DNA of 64,000 nucleotides from Sthenelais limicola (Eukaryota > Annelida > Polychaeta > Phyllodocida > Sigalionidae). Positions 10,579 to 21,619 of this stretch are shown in pieces. The notes below the pieces were generated by a model. It was not told where the DNA came from. It saw only the letters and a list, made by a program, of their open reading frames with translations, and searched no databases. Numbering within the stretch: position 1 is the stretch's first letter; the number at the start of each line of letters is the position of its first letter. Location: contig OW804096.1 of the NCBI GenBank assembly GCA_942159475.1, positions 15,772,906 through 15,836,905 of the forward strand, given 5' to 3'. The translations under genes were made by a program, and so were the position numbers.

Positions 10579-10983
10579 TATTTGATGTTCAGGGTTTAAT
10601 CCATCTAATCTCCAACACAGTAAGATTATATTAAATTCTATCGAAATTACTATTTTTTTTTAAATTCTTTATTTTCTTTCCCTGCCATCTGGGCTTTTAC
10701 AATTCTTAACATAAATCTTGATAACAATCTAACAATAGTGAAACATTCTAGTAAACTACTACCTTTCTTAAGTAATCAAAATCAAAGGGGTGCTTGGAAG
10801 ATCTGTGAGCTTCGCAGAGATCATTCCTATTCCAATAATTCATTCTTCATTTCATTCATTCTGATTTAACATTACACTGTATAACACTTACTGTAAATGT
10901 GACTTGGAAATGAAAATCTGTTATTGTTATTTTTATTATTATTATTAAAAAGTCTCACTTTTCTTATTGTCCTGTATTTGTAG
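10579..10983. other. Sequence before the second sulfotransferase terminal exon
   Basis: 10645-10760 (CCCTGCCATCTGGGCTTTTA context) resembles 42840-42900 and, more weakly, 6750-6830. It looks like the 3' end of a dispersed retroelement. It ends in the pyrimidine tract and acceptor at 10983. Confidence 0.4.
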
Positions 10984-11702
10984 GCACCACATGGACTGCA
11001 GAGATTGTTTGGCTCATCATGAATGAGGCCGACACTGAGCGGGCCACCAAGGAGCACAGGCGCGACCGCACCATGTTCCTGGAGAAGCACAACCCAGCAG
11101 AAGGCGAGTCACACATGGACAAGCTACTGCGAATCACAGGACCCAGGGTGATGAGGACCCACCTCCCTACCAGATACTTCAAGCCTCACATGGCCACCAG
11201 CAACTTCAAGACCATCGCGGTGATGCGAAACCTCAAAGATGTCCTCACATCGTCATATCACTTCTACAAGACGAGTGAACGCCGTGACGCTGGTGATGCT
11301 ATATTTGATGACTTGTTTGAGCTGTGGCAGAACAGGCAGTTGATGTGTGGTGACTGGGCAGAGATGAACCTGGACTGGTGGAGCATGCGCAATGATGAAA
11401 ACGTCCTTGTCATGAAATATGAAGAGATGAGGGAGGACATTGTTGAGGCGATATGGAAGATGGCAGAGTTCCTGGAGAAGGAGTTGACAGATGAGCAGGT
11501 GATGAAGATTGCAGAGCACACACGCATGGACAACATGAAGAAGAATGCAGTAGGTAGCAGCTCCAGGTTTGATAAGCGAGTGTTCCGGAAGGGGATTGTC
11601 GGGGACTGGAAGACGCTCTTCAGCCCAGAGCAGAACCAACTTGTCGATGAGCATCTGCGGACCATCACCGAACCGGAGGGTCTCCGCTTTGAGGAGGAAT
11701 AA
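10984..11702 (+). CDS. Second sulfotransferase 3' terminal exon (alternative exon or paralogue lacking exon 1)
   Basis: This exon starts after the acceptor CTGTATTTGTAG in the same phase as 8181-8899, has the same length (719 bp) and ends in a stop. It encodes GTTWTAEIVWLIMNEADTE, RTHLPTRYF, RNLKDVLTSSYHF and RKGIVGDWKTLF, so PAPS-binding and catalytic residues are kept. It is clearly diverged from the first copy in the substrate-loop region around residues 92-112 and 164-172. I found no YPKSG-type first exon between 8900 and 10983. The simplest reading is a tandemly duplicated terminal exon joined alternatively to exon 1 at 6308-6500. A separate gene whose first exon has been lost, or has diverged beyond recognition, is possible. 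The frame has no stop or frameshift, which argues for continued use. Confidence 0.85.
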
Positions 11703-11880
11703 TCTGGGTGTTGACACTTCAGCATGGGGCAGTTATTTGAACATTTGTGTGTTACAGAAAATGATGCATAAAGGGCCTCGTCCACTAAGCCAATTCACAT
11801 GCGATTCTTACAGAAGTTGAGAACTTAGTGTCATATATGGTGCAAAGTCGCATGAGAATCGGCTTAGTGGATCAGAGCCT

Positions 11881-12030
11881 TAAGTCACGAAAATTGATAT
11901 TTTTCAAAGTGTTTCAATTTCGTAGGAATGCTCTTAATTTAAGTATTCAGTATATACCATCCGGTTTCTGGGAGCACCCTGTTGAGTATATTTAGTTACT
12001 TCACTAGTAATTTTCCAGTATTTCTATTAA
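11881..12030 (+). mobile_element. Family C fragment
   Basis: TTGATATTTTTCAAAGTGTTT and GAGTATATTTAGTTACTTCA match the left half of family C. The right half is missing. Confidence 0.6.
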
Positions 12031-12061
12031 TTTTGCTCAAAGAGCGGGAAGTAAGGTTTAG

Positions 12062-12215
12062 CATACAATGCTATCGTAATGATAACGGCAGTGGGTAAGA
12101 TTAACATTCTACTATACAGTTCAATGTACCGTGACACCGACACAGAGTGTAGAATCTTCATTGTGCCAATAAAGATGTTGTCCTATGAGCAGTGAGTTAA
12201 CATTTTTTTTTAAAA
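12062..12215 (+). repeat. Poly(A)-tailed retro fragment, copy 1
   Basis: ATAACGGCAGTGGGTAAGAT through CAATAAAGATGTTGTCCTAT and an A/T-rich tail match 23872-24020. A shared 3' end with AATAAA and an A tail suggests a retrotransposed transcript end or SINE. It could be the 3' UTR of the second sulfotransferase exon if the transcript runs that far. Confidence 0.5.
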
Positions 12216-12239
12216 AAACATGCTTTATTTCGAAAAACA

Positions 12240-12587
12240 ATAGGGGATTTGCATAGCCGCCATTTTGAACCTTGTTTCGCATGGAATTATGGGACTAATG
12301 GTACAGTATAAAATCTACAGAAAACACGTCACGTTCAGCATGGAATATTTATTGGGGCTCCAATGTCAATATCCATATGTTCTACATGTTTCCATGCCAT
12401 AAGTCTCCATCTCTCCCATCATGCATTTGGTTTTCATAGGTCATTTACACAAACTATGATATTGGTGAAAACATTCCTGCAATTTTCAATAAAAATGCTG
12501 CCAAATATGTGTATGCCTGATTGCAACACAATCCATCCCATGATGCACTGCAGTAGTCATGCGCAGTGGCACATGCAAATCCCCTAT
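12240..12587 (+). mobile_element. Family B copy (complete)
   Basis: 348 bp, ends ATAGGGGATTTGCATAGCCG and ATGCAAATCCCCTAT. It is the cleanest full-length B copy in the window. Confidence 0.85.
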
Positions 12588-12880
12588 TCCACACAATAAT
12601 GGTACGTTTCATGCTCTCGAACATGGATATGTCATAAAGGCAGATAAATATAATACAATATACTACGTTTAATATGATACACGTACAACTTACTCAGTAT
12701 GTCAATCATCCCAGAAAATACATTTATAATTATCATTAGAAACCCTCTTTTTTTAAATAATTTTTTGCCGTTTCTAAAATATAATCCCTAGAAGCTATCC
12801 GCATTCAGATAAAACAACGAAGTATGCTTTTTCTTTATCAGTTGGTTCTCATTGGTCGAGTGATATTTTCTTTTACATAT

Positions 12881-13115
12881 GGGTCAGATTTTCAGAAAAT
12901 GTACAATTCGCCTTCACCAATCCTCTCAAATAACCCAAATTTAAGACAAAAATCAGGTTAAAAATACAGCTCAACCTAACCAAACCGATTGCTAGAATCA
13001 ATGCAAAGCCAAATATACTCGAATTTACCTAATATTGACCAAATTGCAGCCTAATTTAGCAAAATTTACTAAATGTGTACAGCTGCCAATTGTACATTTT
13101 CTGAAAATCTGACCC
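12881..13115 (+). mobile_element. Family A copy with ATAT flanks
   Basis: Complete 235-bp copy flanked by ATAT on both sides, a candidate 4-bp target duplication. Confidence 0.88.
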
Positions 13116-14114
13116 ATATGATTATCGACTAGGTAGACAGTGTATCAATTCAAATAAAAAACAGGCAGTATAATCACCTCACACTAAATTATCGCAATGT
13201 TGCCTTCAAGTTGCTTTCACTTAGTTAAAGCATTTAATTTAATGGCTACATAGCACAAATCTCATATCTTTTGCAACTATATCAACCTACGAAGAATTAC
13301 TACAATTATTGTTCCATTTTTAATGATAATGTAAACCTTTTTGGATAAATTGTTTTATAGGAATAAACCTGTGCACAATATTTTCCTAATATGTCACATT
13401 TATTTATGCAAGAAGATTTATTTCCATTTTTTTTTACAATTAACAACAATAACAGTGTTTTTTCTATAATTATGGAAATAGGTCCTTGCAAATGGACCTT
13501 CTATCTATAACACTGCGTCTTTAATGTACACGATACATAGTAATATCTATATAATGTGTACAATATAACATTGTGTTTGATTTGATATTCCCGCGAGGGC
13601 AGTATTTTACTTTTTGGTGACAAGCTTACATACCTTCATTAATAATTTCGAAGCTTGTAGCCTTAAGTTTAAATCACAAGTATATCTATCACATTATTAA
13701 CTTTTAATTGATTTACTGCTAGTGCAATTAAAGAACTCGGCCTGAAAATGGCATAGAACCAAGATTCCCAATGACAAAATATGGAAATAATAATTATGAA
13801 CTTTCTGAATCTCAGATGGATCCTCTTAAGTGTAATGGAAATATAATGAAAAAAAACCCAGATTGTAGACGAAAATCGATGGCATGCTATTCAAAAGCTC
13901 GACAAGATAACGTTTAAATTGTAATGTACAACGATCGGTTAGAGCGGGAAGGTCGTTTCCCTTTCCTCTCAAGCTCTCCCTCGCATAATATGAGCACGGG
14001 ACGTTGTTGCTGCCATCTGGTGAGGAATACTGGAGGTAGAAATAGTAGTTCCTCGCCTTACCTCCAGGTAGCAGCTGTGTGGCAGGTGAGTGTGTGCGTC
14101 TGGCTTCATGAACG
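13116..14114. other. Gene-free stretch, nothing recognised
   Basis: About 1 kb of AT-rich sequence without exon-like frames or repeats that I can pair. The mixed open frames at 13826-14230 run into family A and are not protein-like. Confidence 0.5.
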
Positions 14115-14348
14115 GCAGGTTCAGAAAATGTACAATTTGACTTCGCCAATCTTCTCAAATAACCCAAATTTCTGACGAAAATAAAGTTCAAAATACATTT
14201 CAACCTAACCAAACAGATTGCTAGAATCAATGTAGTGCCAAATATACTCGAATTTTAATACCTAATATTGGCCAAATTGGTGCCTAATTTAGCAGAATTT
14301 GCTAAATGTGTACAGCTGCCAATTGTACATTTTCTGAAAATTTGACCC
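14115..14348 (+). mobile_element. Family A copy
   Basis: The left end is eroded (GGTTCAGAAAATGTACAATT) and the right end intact (TTTTCTGAAAATTTGACCC). Confidence 0.82.
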
Positions 14349-14676
14349 ACATGATTAAGGGGAGGGGGAATGTAAGTGACCAGGATAGACCGATAGATAG
14401 ACAGAGGGTGCCGCTTTTTTGGACTTGAATCTTAAAATTAACATAAATTGTTGCGAAATCGGTTTACAAGAATCTTGGATGAGATGGAATACAGAGTGAT
14501 TATTTACAATGAAATCATTGATGTTAAATGGTAGAAGATATCGTCGGTAATAGGCTGACTGTTCACGATCAGTTATAAGACAGTAAATATGCATATGGCA
14601 TTTGCGACGTAATGATCAGGTTGGTTGTACTCTGATCCAACAGTGACTTATATAGTCGTCTGTAATAGATACATAT

Positions 14677-14911
14677 GGGTAAGACTTTCAGAAAATATAC
14701 AATTGGCAGTTCTACATATTTAGTAATTTCTGTTAAATCCTGCTAAATAATGATAAATGTTGGGTATATCGGAGTATATTTGATATCGCATTGATTTAAA
14801 GTATCAGTTCTGTTATGTTAAACTGTATTTTGAAGCTTATTTCTGTCTTAAATGTGGGTTATTTGAGTGGATTGGGGAAGGCGAATTGTACATTTTCTGG
14901 AATTCTGACCC
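14677..14911 (-). mobile_element. Family A copy with ATAT flanks
   Basis: GGGTAAGACTTTCAGAAAAT to TTTTCTGGAATTCTGACC, interior in reverse orientation, ATAT on both sides. Confidence 0.82.
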
Positions 14912-15029
14912 ATATATGCAGACTGGTCATACAGCGGTTATACGGTGGTCTATCTAGGTCTGGTCTATCACCATTTGAAATTAATATAATCCCAGGCTTA
15001 TAAACGGGGAAACACGGTATTTAGGACCC

Positions 15030-15275
15030 AACTTTAACAGTTCAGTACAGGCCCAACCCCTCAGATCAGATAAGAATGATATGTCAGTGATTGGACGCCT
15101 ACTTCGTTAATCGTTTTCCTGGCCTAGGACTTCCATGCGTTCTAACGGGATTATAATGACATTTTCCGGTCTTAATGGAATTGTAATGGCTCTTTGCGGT
15201 TTGAGGCGAGAGGGTTTCCCTTCATGTGAAGGGACTCTCTGATCTTTGGGCCTAGACTGAGTTGGACGTTTGGGA
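15030..15275 (+). mobile_element. Family H copy
   Basis: CCCCTCAGATCAGATAAGAA, ATGTCAGTGATTGGACG, GCGGTTTGAGGCGAGAGGGT and GAAGGGACTCTCTGATCTTT match the other H copies. It supplies the empty site for element G1 (AAGAATGATATGTCAG). Confidence 0.68.
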
Positions 15276-15404
15276 GAAAGTTATCTGGAAAACCTTTTAT
15301 TTGGCGACCTAGGTAATCACTTGTAATTAATAATTTTTTTTAGTTTTCTTTCCCCCTCCGTTATTTTTCTTGTGACTATTAATTTTAAGAACTAAAGTAA
15401 CAAT

Positions 15405-15795
15405 TGTGATCCGTTTTAGCAAAATATGGATTTTGAGATATCATCATATTTGTAAAGAGGAGATCAAGCTGATTTTAATGATAGTAAACACTAGGACATC
15501 TAATACGTATTTCTACATTTTAAGTTTGATATTTTTATTTTTGAAAGAAAATGTTTGCAATATTTCTGGATGGATAATTACCAGTAAAGTAGCTAAATAT
15601 ACTCCATACAAAGTCCTTCAAAACGCAGGGATATATTTAATACAATGTCTCGAAATTTGTTATATGGATTTATATGACAATAAGTTCTAAATCCTCTAAA
15701 GATCAGAACACTTCAATAAAGAGATCTTGTAACAAAAACACTGTAAAAAATATGAATTTTCCGACTTGTGACTCATTTTCCTGACACACATCACA
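15405..15795 (-). mobile_element. Family C copy (full length)
   Basis: 391 bp from TGTGATCCGTTTTAGCAAAA to TTTTCCTGACACACATCACA. Its AT-rich 94-codon open frame is an artefact. Confidence 0.8.
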
Positions 15796-15995
15796 ATTAA
15801 GTGTGATTTTCAATTACTTGATGATAGATCGGGGACAGAGGAAGACGTTTAGTCTCTGTAAAGCGAATAATATCCATAAGACAAATAACAGAATTCAATA
15901 GTTTAGTTGCATGCGTTTTTATTATCTTGATTTCCAGCTTTCAATATCAATGGCCAATCAATACTCTAGCTAGGAGCCAATGTTTAGCATTATCT

Positions 15996-16218
15996 GGGTC
16001 AGATTTTCAGAAAATTACAATTGACAGCAGTACACATTTGGTAAATTCTGCTAAATTAGGCTGCAATTTGGAAGATACTAGGTAAATTCGAGTATATTTG
16101 GTATTGCATGGATTCTAGCAATCTGTTTGGTCAGGTTGAACTGTATTTTGAATTGGAAATTTAGGTTATTTGAGATAATTGGTAAAGGTGAATTGTACAT
16201 TTTCTGACGATTTCACCC
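15996..16218 (-). mobile_element. Family A copy downstream of the FReD gene
   Basis: GGGTCAGATTTTCAGAAAAT to TTTTCTGACGATTTCACCC. A further degraded half copy follows at about 16250-16375. Confidence 0.78.
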
Positions 16219-16427
16219 CCAGACGTATTTCAAGGCAGATGTCCATATAACAGAAATGTACAATTGTACATTTCTTCTAATTATGCTAAATTAGGCTAAG
16301 AAATGGTTTATACAAGGTAAATTTCAGTATTACAACGATTCTAAAGATCTGTTAGTAGTTTTGTTGGACCCATATACACTTGGCTGACAGTGTAGAAATG
16401 GAAACTGTATAGTTCAGTTACTTTCAG

Positions 16428-16678
16428 TTACTTTTCAAAATTGTAAGGGCGTATTTTCATAATTGTAGACTTCAGACTTTTGTATCCATCGCGTTCCCAC
16501 CAAAACATGTTGTTAACATGTCTTAGGCCAGAAACCTTTTTAGATGAATAGACCCCGTTCAGATTAGCGCTGGAGCAATATTTGTACCAAAAACCACCTC
16601 GATCTACCGCACACTCATTCTTATTGTCACTGTCTCTGGTATAGAAGGAGGCACCGTTGTGGTAGGCCATTGAATCAC
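16428..16678 (-). CDS. FReD gene last exon
   Basis: The acceptor TTTTTTTCAG is followed by DSMAYHNGASFYTRDSDNKN, ECAVDRGGFWYKYCSSANLN, GVY and FWWERDGYKSLKSTIMKIRP, then a stop. This is the C-terminal third of a fibrinogen domain, with the calcium-binding loop and the Cys pair. The usual CHxSNLNG is CSSANLNG here, so the His/Trp of the common pattern is missing. I see no AATAAA in the first 250 bases after the stop. Confidence 0.88.
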
Positions 16679-17095
16679 CTGAAAAAAATATATATAAAGA
16701 CTATTACTCACATGCTGACATATTAATGATAATACATGAATAGGAAACTACACCTCTGAAAACAGGTCTTCCAGAATAGCCCTATTAAAGAAAACGTTTA
16801 GATGTCATAAGCAGTTCGAAATAGTATTATTTGTAGAAAATTGTCCTTAGTACGATATCCATGTTATTTAAATTATTAGAAGTTCGTGGTTTGTCCTCAT
16901 AGTGATATCACTATGTAAAGTCTATCGTCCAATTTGAGTGAAGACCTGAATTGTTCATTTGCTTTTGTCCCATAAGAATAATTGATTGGACCTATATTTT
17001 GTAGAAAAGAATCAGCACATGATTTGTAATGTAAAAGTTTGAAATCGACCTGAACTGGAATATTACAAGTAATTCAGATCACTAAACTGTTGAAA

Positions 17096-17451
17096 TATGC
17101 GATATGTTTACAGGGAAATGTGTCACAAGACGCAAACAAAATTGATATTTTAAAAGATGAGATCAAGCCTGTGCCAGTGATGGTAAACATTAGGACATCT
17201 AAAAAGTGCTTCTATTATTTTATTTCTGAAGAAGACTTTGCGGTAGTTCTGGGTGGGCAATTACCAGTATTAGCTAAAGATACTCCATAGGATGACCTTG
17301 GAAAGGCAAGGATATATTTAATACACTATCTTGAAATTTGCTATAGGTATTCTTCTGAATACCTGTAGCAACAAAGAGATCTTGTGAATAAACCACTTTA
17401 GAAAACATAATTTGTGTGTCTTGGGACTCATTTCCCTGGAACAGATCAGAT
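17096..17451 (-). mobile_element. Family C copy (diverged) in the FReD last intron
   Basis: ATATGTTTACAGGGAAATGT to TTTCCCTGGAACAGATCAGA, with interior matches to other C copies (GGTAAACATTAGGACATCTA, GGTGGGCAATTACCAGTA). Confidence 0.72.
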
Positions 17452-18092
17452 ATAGAATTTTTAAAAACTGACCAAGATCATTAAAAGGTGTTACAAAAAA
17501 TGTTATAATATATCATTTCTATTTAGCTACAGGATTACTCCATTCTTTGAGATGGCCTCCGCTCATCTGGTCACGTGACAGTGCATCCACAAGTATAGGA
17601 ACAAACTGATTTTGTCCAATTTTGAACTATTAATCATATATAATATCAATTCCATGTTATAAAATTTATTCATCATGGACATCAGCAACATTTTCGCAAC
17701 ATTTATTGCCTCAAAACTACATTAATCCTGAGATTTAACCCATTGTTTACTTTCGGTCCACTGCTAGGACATGGGCCGTAGGGGACAACAGCCCTTGACA
17801 ACGATACCAACCAATCTTCAACTTTCCTCCTCGATTTCTTAAATTATACACATTTGCCGGCAAAACGGAACAAGTGACTCCAATCTATGGACAATACTTT
17901 ATACATCCATGTAAAATGGCTCGTTTATGTATATTTTCAAAGGGGTTGCAAACAGGTATTTTAACATTGAAGTGAATGGGGCTCAGCTGTTGTATTCACC
18001 TATGCAGGCACGATTGCCGGCGATTGTAGCATCACCTGGAAATAGGTGGATTCCCGTCTTAAAGAATGGGGTGTGGTTTTCCACTATATATA
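17452..18092. other. FReD intron sequence, nothing firm
   Basis: A 71-codon open frame at 17927-18142 ends inside a family A copy and shows no family. I do not count it as an exon. Confidence 0.45.
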
Positions 18093-18324
18093 CCAGATTT
18101 TCAGAAAATGTACAATTCACCTTCACCAATCTTCTCAAATAAGCCAAATTTTAGACACAAATAAAGTCCAAAATATAATTCAACCTAACCAAGCAGATTG
18201 CTAGAATCAATGCAATGCTGAACATACTCGAATTTACCTAGTATTGACCAAATTGCAGCCTAATTTAGCAGAATTTACTAAATGTGTAGAGCTGCCAATT
18301 GTACATTTTCTGAAAATCTGACCC
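18093..18324 (+). mobile_element. Family A copy
   Basis: CCAGATTTTCAGAAAATGTA to TTTTCTGAAAATCTGACCC. The first bases of the left end are mutated. Confidence 0.82.
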
Positions 18325-18402
18325 ATATATCCATTCTTAGATTTCCACATCATTACTATATATCTTTGGAGTGTACCACTAATAAAGCTGCCTTCTCAGT
18401 TA

Positions 18403-18632
18403 ATAGGGAGATTTAGCAACCACAACGCACCAACACAACACTAATGTGACTAACTATTTGTACATTACTACTATACCACTGTAGGGATATCTCAAGAGGT
18501 GCTCGGCTAAGGACATCTGCATTGCAGGCCTCTCAAGGTATCCTCACAGCGAAAATATTGTACTAAACGTTAGTGGATGCGTCAGTGTTGTGTTTATGTT
18601 ATGGTGCATTATGTTTGCTGAATCTCCCTATT
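18403..18632. mobile_element. L2: second copy of the L inverted-repeat element
   Basis: ATAGGGAGATTTAGCAACCA at the left, TTGCTGAATCTCCCTAT at the right, with a central inverted pair around GGGATATCTCAAGAGG. It lacks the left-end duplication of L1. Confidence 0.75.
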
Positions 18633-18868
18633 ATGATGACAAACACATCTTACATGTAAACTATTGCCCTAAACTTTTTTTGATAAATTTTAACTACTAT
18701 GCATGACCATGTTGAGCCATGTTTAGTTCACTAGTGCTGTAAACTCCTCATGATTTTCTTACATTTCATTTCGTGTATAAGATATTTTTTGTATATATAC
18801 ATCTTATTTAATTTTACTTAAATCGTCAACATTTGCCATTTCAGTCCAACCGCAATCTACGATCAGAA

Positions 18869-19148
18869 ATTCGACATACAAATATATTTATCGAAAATTG
18901 CTAGAATGATTTCACCTATTTCATAGCTTGTATAAATCATCTATGAAAACCAATGCATGATGGGAAAGATGGAGGCTTGTGTCATGGAAACATGTATATC
19001 ACATGGATATTGACAATAGATTAATTAGATCATTGATAAATATTCCATGCTGAACATGCCAGGTTTTCTATAGATTTTACACTGTACCATTCGTCCCATA
19101 ATTCCATGCGAATCAAGATTCAAAATAGTGGCTATGCATGTCCCCTAT
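18869..19148 (-). mobile_element. Family B copy (one end eroded)
   Basis: GACATACAAATATATTTATC through CCATAATTCCATGCGAATCA to ATGCATGTCCCCTAT. The upstream terminal repeat is lost. Confidence 0.72.
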
Positions 19149-19449
19149 TACTGAACGAATCGTGGCCCGGTGCAAAAACAATTTTCGACAAAAATAAAGA
19201 CACGCTTATGACCGCCACCCATGCCTCTACAACAGAGAACCTTTGTATCCCCAAACTATATACTATGTACTATATTCTCGCTTAATTCGATCTTAGCCTC
19301 CCTAATTCTTTGACACAATCGAAAGGGAATTGCATCAATAACTACATGTGTGAGTTTAAAAGAAAACCGAGTCCCAGATATGAAGATCAATTATGAATTA
19401 GGGAAATAAGAAAATAAAATGACTCGAAAATGAGACAAATGTTAAAAGG

Positions 19450-19522
19450 CTGCCAGCTCTGGGACTCGACCCTAGAATGTCCACTATGAAAGTCGAACAC
19501 TTTAGCCACTTGGCTATAGGGG
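19450..19522 (-). repeat. tRNA-like sequence
   Basis: On the - strand, AGCCAAGTGGCTAAAGTG resembles an A box region and GGGTCGAGTCCCAGA a T-arm with B box. The acceptor stem does not pair well, so a SINE head or tRNA pseudogene is likelier than a working tRNA. Confidence 0.45.
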
Positions 19523-19804
19523 AATATAGTAGAGCACACGCATACAAACACTTACATTGATTAATCACAGTTTAGATTTACTTTAGTCCCCCATTGTCCT
19601 CATATCGATTGAGGAGAATGGGGGAAATAAATTATCTTTGAAGATCCCTGTGTTCCCCGCAGGTAATTTAATAACTCAAACTAATCATAAAAATGCATCT
19701 GCTATCTATTTCTATAATATGCGAATGCAGGAATAATCGATCTGCATGCTTCTTGGACATGCACAACATTTACCAGCAAACACAAACAAACGAAAACAAG
19801 TTAC

Positions 19805-19951
19805 CAGCATTGCCAGAGTATCCCGAGATCGTAAGTTTGAAACGTTGAGCTTCATTCGCTACTCTGAAGTATGAGTACCGGGCATAGTAAGTCGTGGAAT
19901 TTACATAATATCCAATTTGTATATAGAGCGACATCCTCTGGCGGGTTGTTA
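19805..19951 (-). CDS. FReD gene exon 4, 3' part (beyond the insertion)
   Basis: Joining across a single copy of the TTA (TAA on -) continues the exon 4 frame exactly: LTTRQRMSLYIQIGYY, then YYARYSYFRVANEAQRFKLT and ISGYSGNAG before the donor GCTG|GTAACT. The block matches the LRVDL...AxYxxFxVxxExxxYxLxVxGYSGNAGD region of fibrinogen domains. Confidence 0.83.
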
Positions 19952-20400
19952 AGGTGGGATCCCACTGGTTCGCTTGTGTCTGCGCTCATTGCTCGCTCTT
20001 GCTGCGCTTGTTTATAGGGTGCTTGTCATTCGCTCTTCATCCGCTCATATTTTTAGCGCAATACAAGCGCAGAGCGATTCTACCAGTATTTCACTGCTGC
20101 GCTTGTTTCCTATATGAAATCAATAGCAAATGCGTTTCTGCGCTCTTACTGCGCTCTTGGTCCGCTACTTTAACAGGTAGAAAGAGCGTTGAGTTGCTGC
20201 GCTCAAATCAAACACGGCAGATATTAGCGCAGTGTCAAAAAGAAGCGCAAACGTCCGATCTTAAGAGCGTATAGAAAGCGGTGTAACCGATTCTATTAGA
20301 CGGCTCTGGGTTCGCTCTGTCTTCGCTTATTATGCGCTTGGGGAAATAAAAAGAGCGGGCCATGAGCGGTCCAAAAGAGCGAGCCAGTGGAAACGCAGCC
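19952..20400. mobile_element. F1: Harbinger-like non-autonomous transposon inserted in a coding exon
   Basis: A 449-bp element. The left end AGGTGGGATCCCACTGG and the right end CCAGTGGAAACGCAGCC are imperfect inverted repeats, with TTA on both sides (19949-19951, 20401-20403). The interior is rich in GCGCT/AGCGC words, with many short inverted copies. There is no coding capacity. A 3-bp TWA-type duplication is the habit of PIF/Harbinger elements, so assignment there is an inference. Confidence 0.82.
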
Positions 20401-20403
20401 TTA

Positions 20404-20524
20404 GCCTATGGAGAAGGTTCAGACCCAACCAGTGCTCTTTTGTCTTGTCTCCGAAACCTCGAGTGTAGTGGTTCCAAAACTTATTGACAAAGTTCAGGCT
20501 TCCGTCATACCTTCTCTGGATCAC
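20404..20524 (-). CDS. FReD gene exon 4, 5' part
   Basis: After the acceptor CATGTTGCAG the frame reads [20 protein letters not shown], then [19 protein letters not shown]. This is the VxQRRxDGSxxFxRxW and EFWLGL blocks of the fibrinogen domain. It runs straight into transposon F1 at a TTA target site. Confidence 0.85.
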
Positions 20525-20541
20525 CTGCAACATGAACAATA

Positions 20542-21293
20542 TGTGATGTGTTCCAGTAAAATGAGTAACAAGTTGCAAAAATTTCTATTTTTCAAAGTAT
20601 TTTATTCACAAGATGTCTTTGTGCGAATATTTTAATTCTTGGGTGCTTAACGCTGTCTATAGCATGAACACATGTACCAAAATTCAAGAGAGTGTATTAA
20701 ATATATTCATGTATTTCTATGATAATCTTATAGAATACATTTAATTATTTCACTTGTTGTTGTCCCCAAGAAATACTGCTAAGTTTCTTTCAAAAAGCAA
20801 AAATATTAAACTTAAAATATAGAAATACTATAAAGGTGGGATCCCACTGGATCGCTTGAATCTGCGCTCATTGCTCGCTCTTGCTGTGCTCGTTTATAGG
20901 GTGCTTGTCATTCGCTCTTCATCCGCTAATATTTTTAGCTCAATACAAGCGCAGAGCGATTCTACTAGGATTCTACTGCTGCGCTTGTTTCCTATATGAA
21001 ATCAATAGCAAATGCGTTTGTGCTCGCTCACTGTGCTCTTGGTCCGCTATTTTAACAGGTAGAAAGAGCGTTGTATTGCTGCACTCAAATCAAACATGGC
21101 AGATATTAGCGCAATGTCAAAAAGAAGTGCCAACGTCAGACTTTAAGAGCATATATATAGAAAGCGCAGTGACCAATTCTATTGCACCGCTCTGGCTGCA
21201 CTCTATCTGTGCTTGTTAGGCGCTAATGGAATTAAAAAGAGCGGGCCAAAAGAGCGAGCCAGTGGAATCACAGCCTTAGATTATTAGACAGTT
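20542..21293 (+). mobile_element. Family C copy interrupted by F2, abutting FReD exon 4
   Basis: The left end TGTGATGTGTTCCAGTAAAA begins 17 bases before the FReD exon 4 acceptor (read on -). Sequence follows C to 20830, F2 intervenes, and a short continuation (GATTATTAGACAGTTTA) resumes after 21278; the right end is lost. Confidence 0.7.
20834..21275. mobile_element. F2: second copy of the F transposon, nested in a family C copy
   Basis: 442 bp, very similar to F1 and in the same orientation. The flanks TAA (20831-20833) and TTA (21276-21278) are one base apart from identity. Removing it restores the family C sequence (compare 47219-47247), so the target was TTA. It sits in the intron between exons 3 and 4 of the FReD gene. 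Confidence 0.8.
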
Positions 21294-21453
21294 TATTTAT
21301 ATTAGACATTATTTTAATAGTTAAGCATTAATTCCTGAGCATTAATTCCTGTTCGCGGGTTCCGTTGCCTCAAGGAAACTTCAAGGGCTTGGCCGAGAAC
21401 AAACCTGCTCTATCCCAAGTGTGGAAGGCACTGGTAAATAACAAAAGACGTAC

Positions 21454-21584
21454 CGTCCAGCCACCGCCATTGCTGTGGTCACAGTAGACCTTATAAACTC
21501 TGTCGTCATCATAAGGGTAGATGGAATAGATCCCGTTTGTTCTCTTACCAGCTTTGTAGACCTCCCCACAATGTGCAGGTCTCA
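21454..21584 (-). CDS. FReD gene exon 3: start of fibrinogen domain
   Basis: The acceptor TTCCTTTTAG opens an exon with PAHCGEVYKAGKRTNGIYSI and YCDHSNGGGWT, the first conserved block of fibrinogen C-terminal domains (first Cys, NGIYxIxP, VYCDM-like, GGGWT). The donor is ACG|GTACGT, phase 0. Confidence 0.85.
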
Positions 21585-21619
21585 CTAAAAGGAAAGAGTA
21601 CAATTTAAGGACTGCAATG

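Noticed and set aside
15406..15690. 94-codon open frame
   Set aside because: Lies wholly within a family C transposon; other C copies do not keep the frame.
19450..19522. Functional tRNA gene on the - strand
   Set aside because: A and B box resemblance but no stable acceptor stem.
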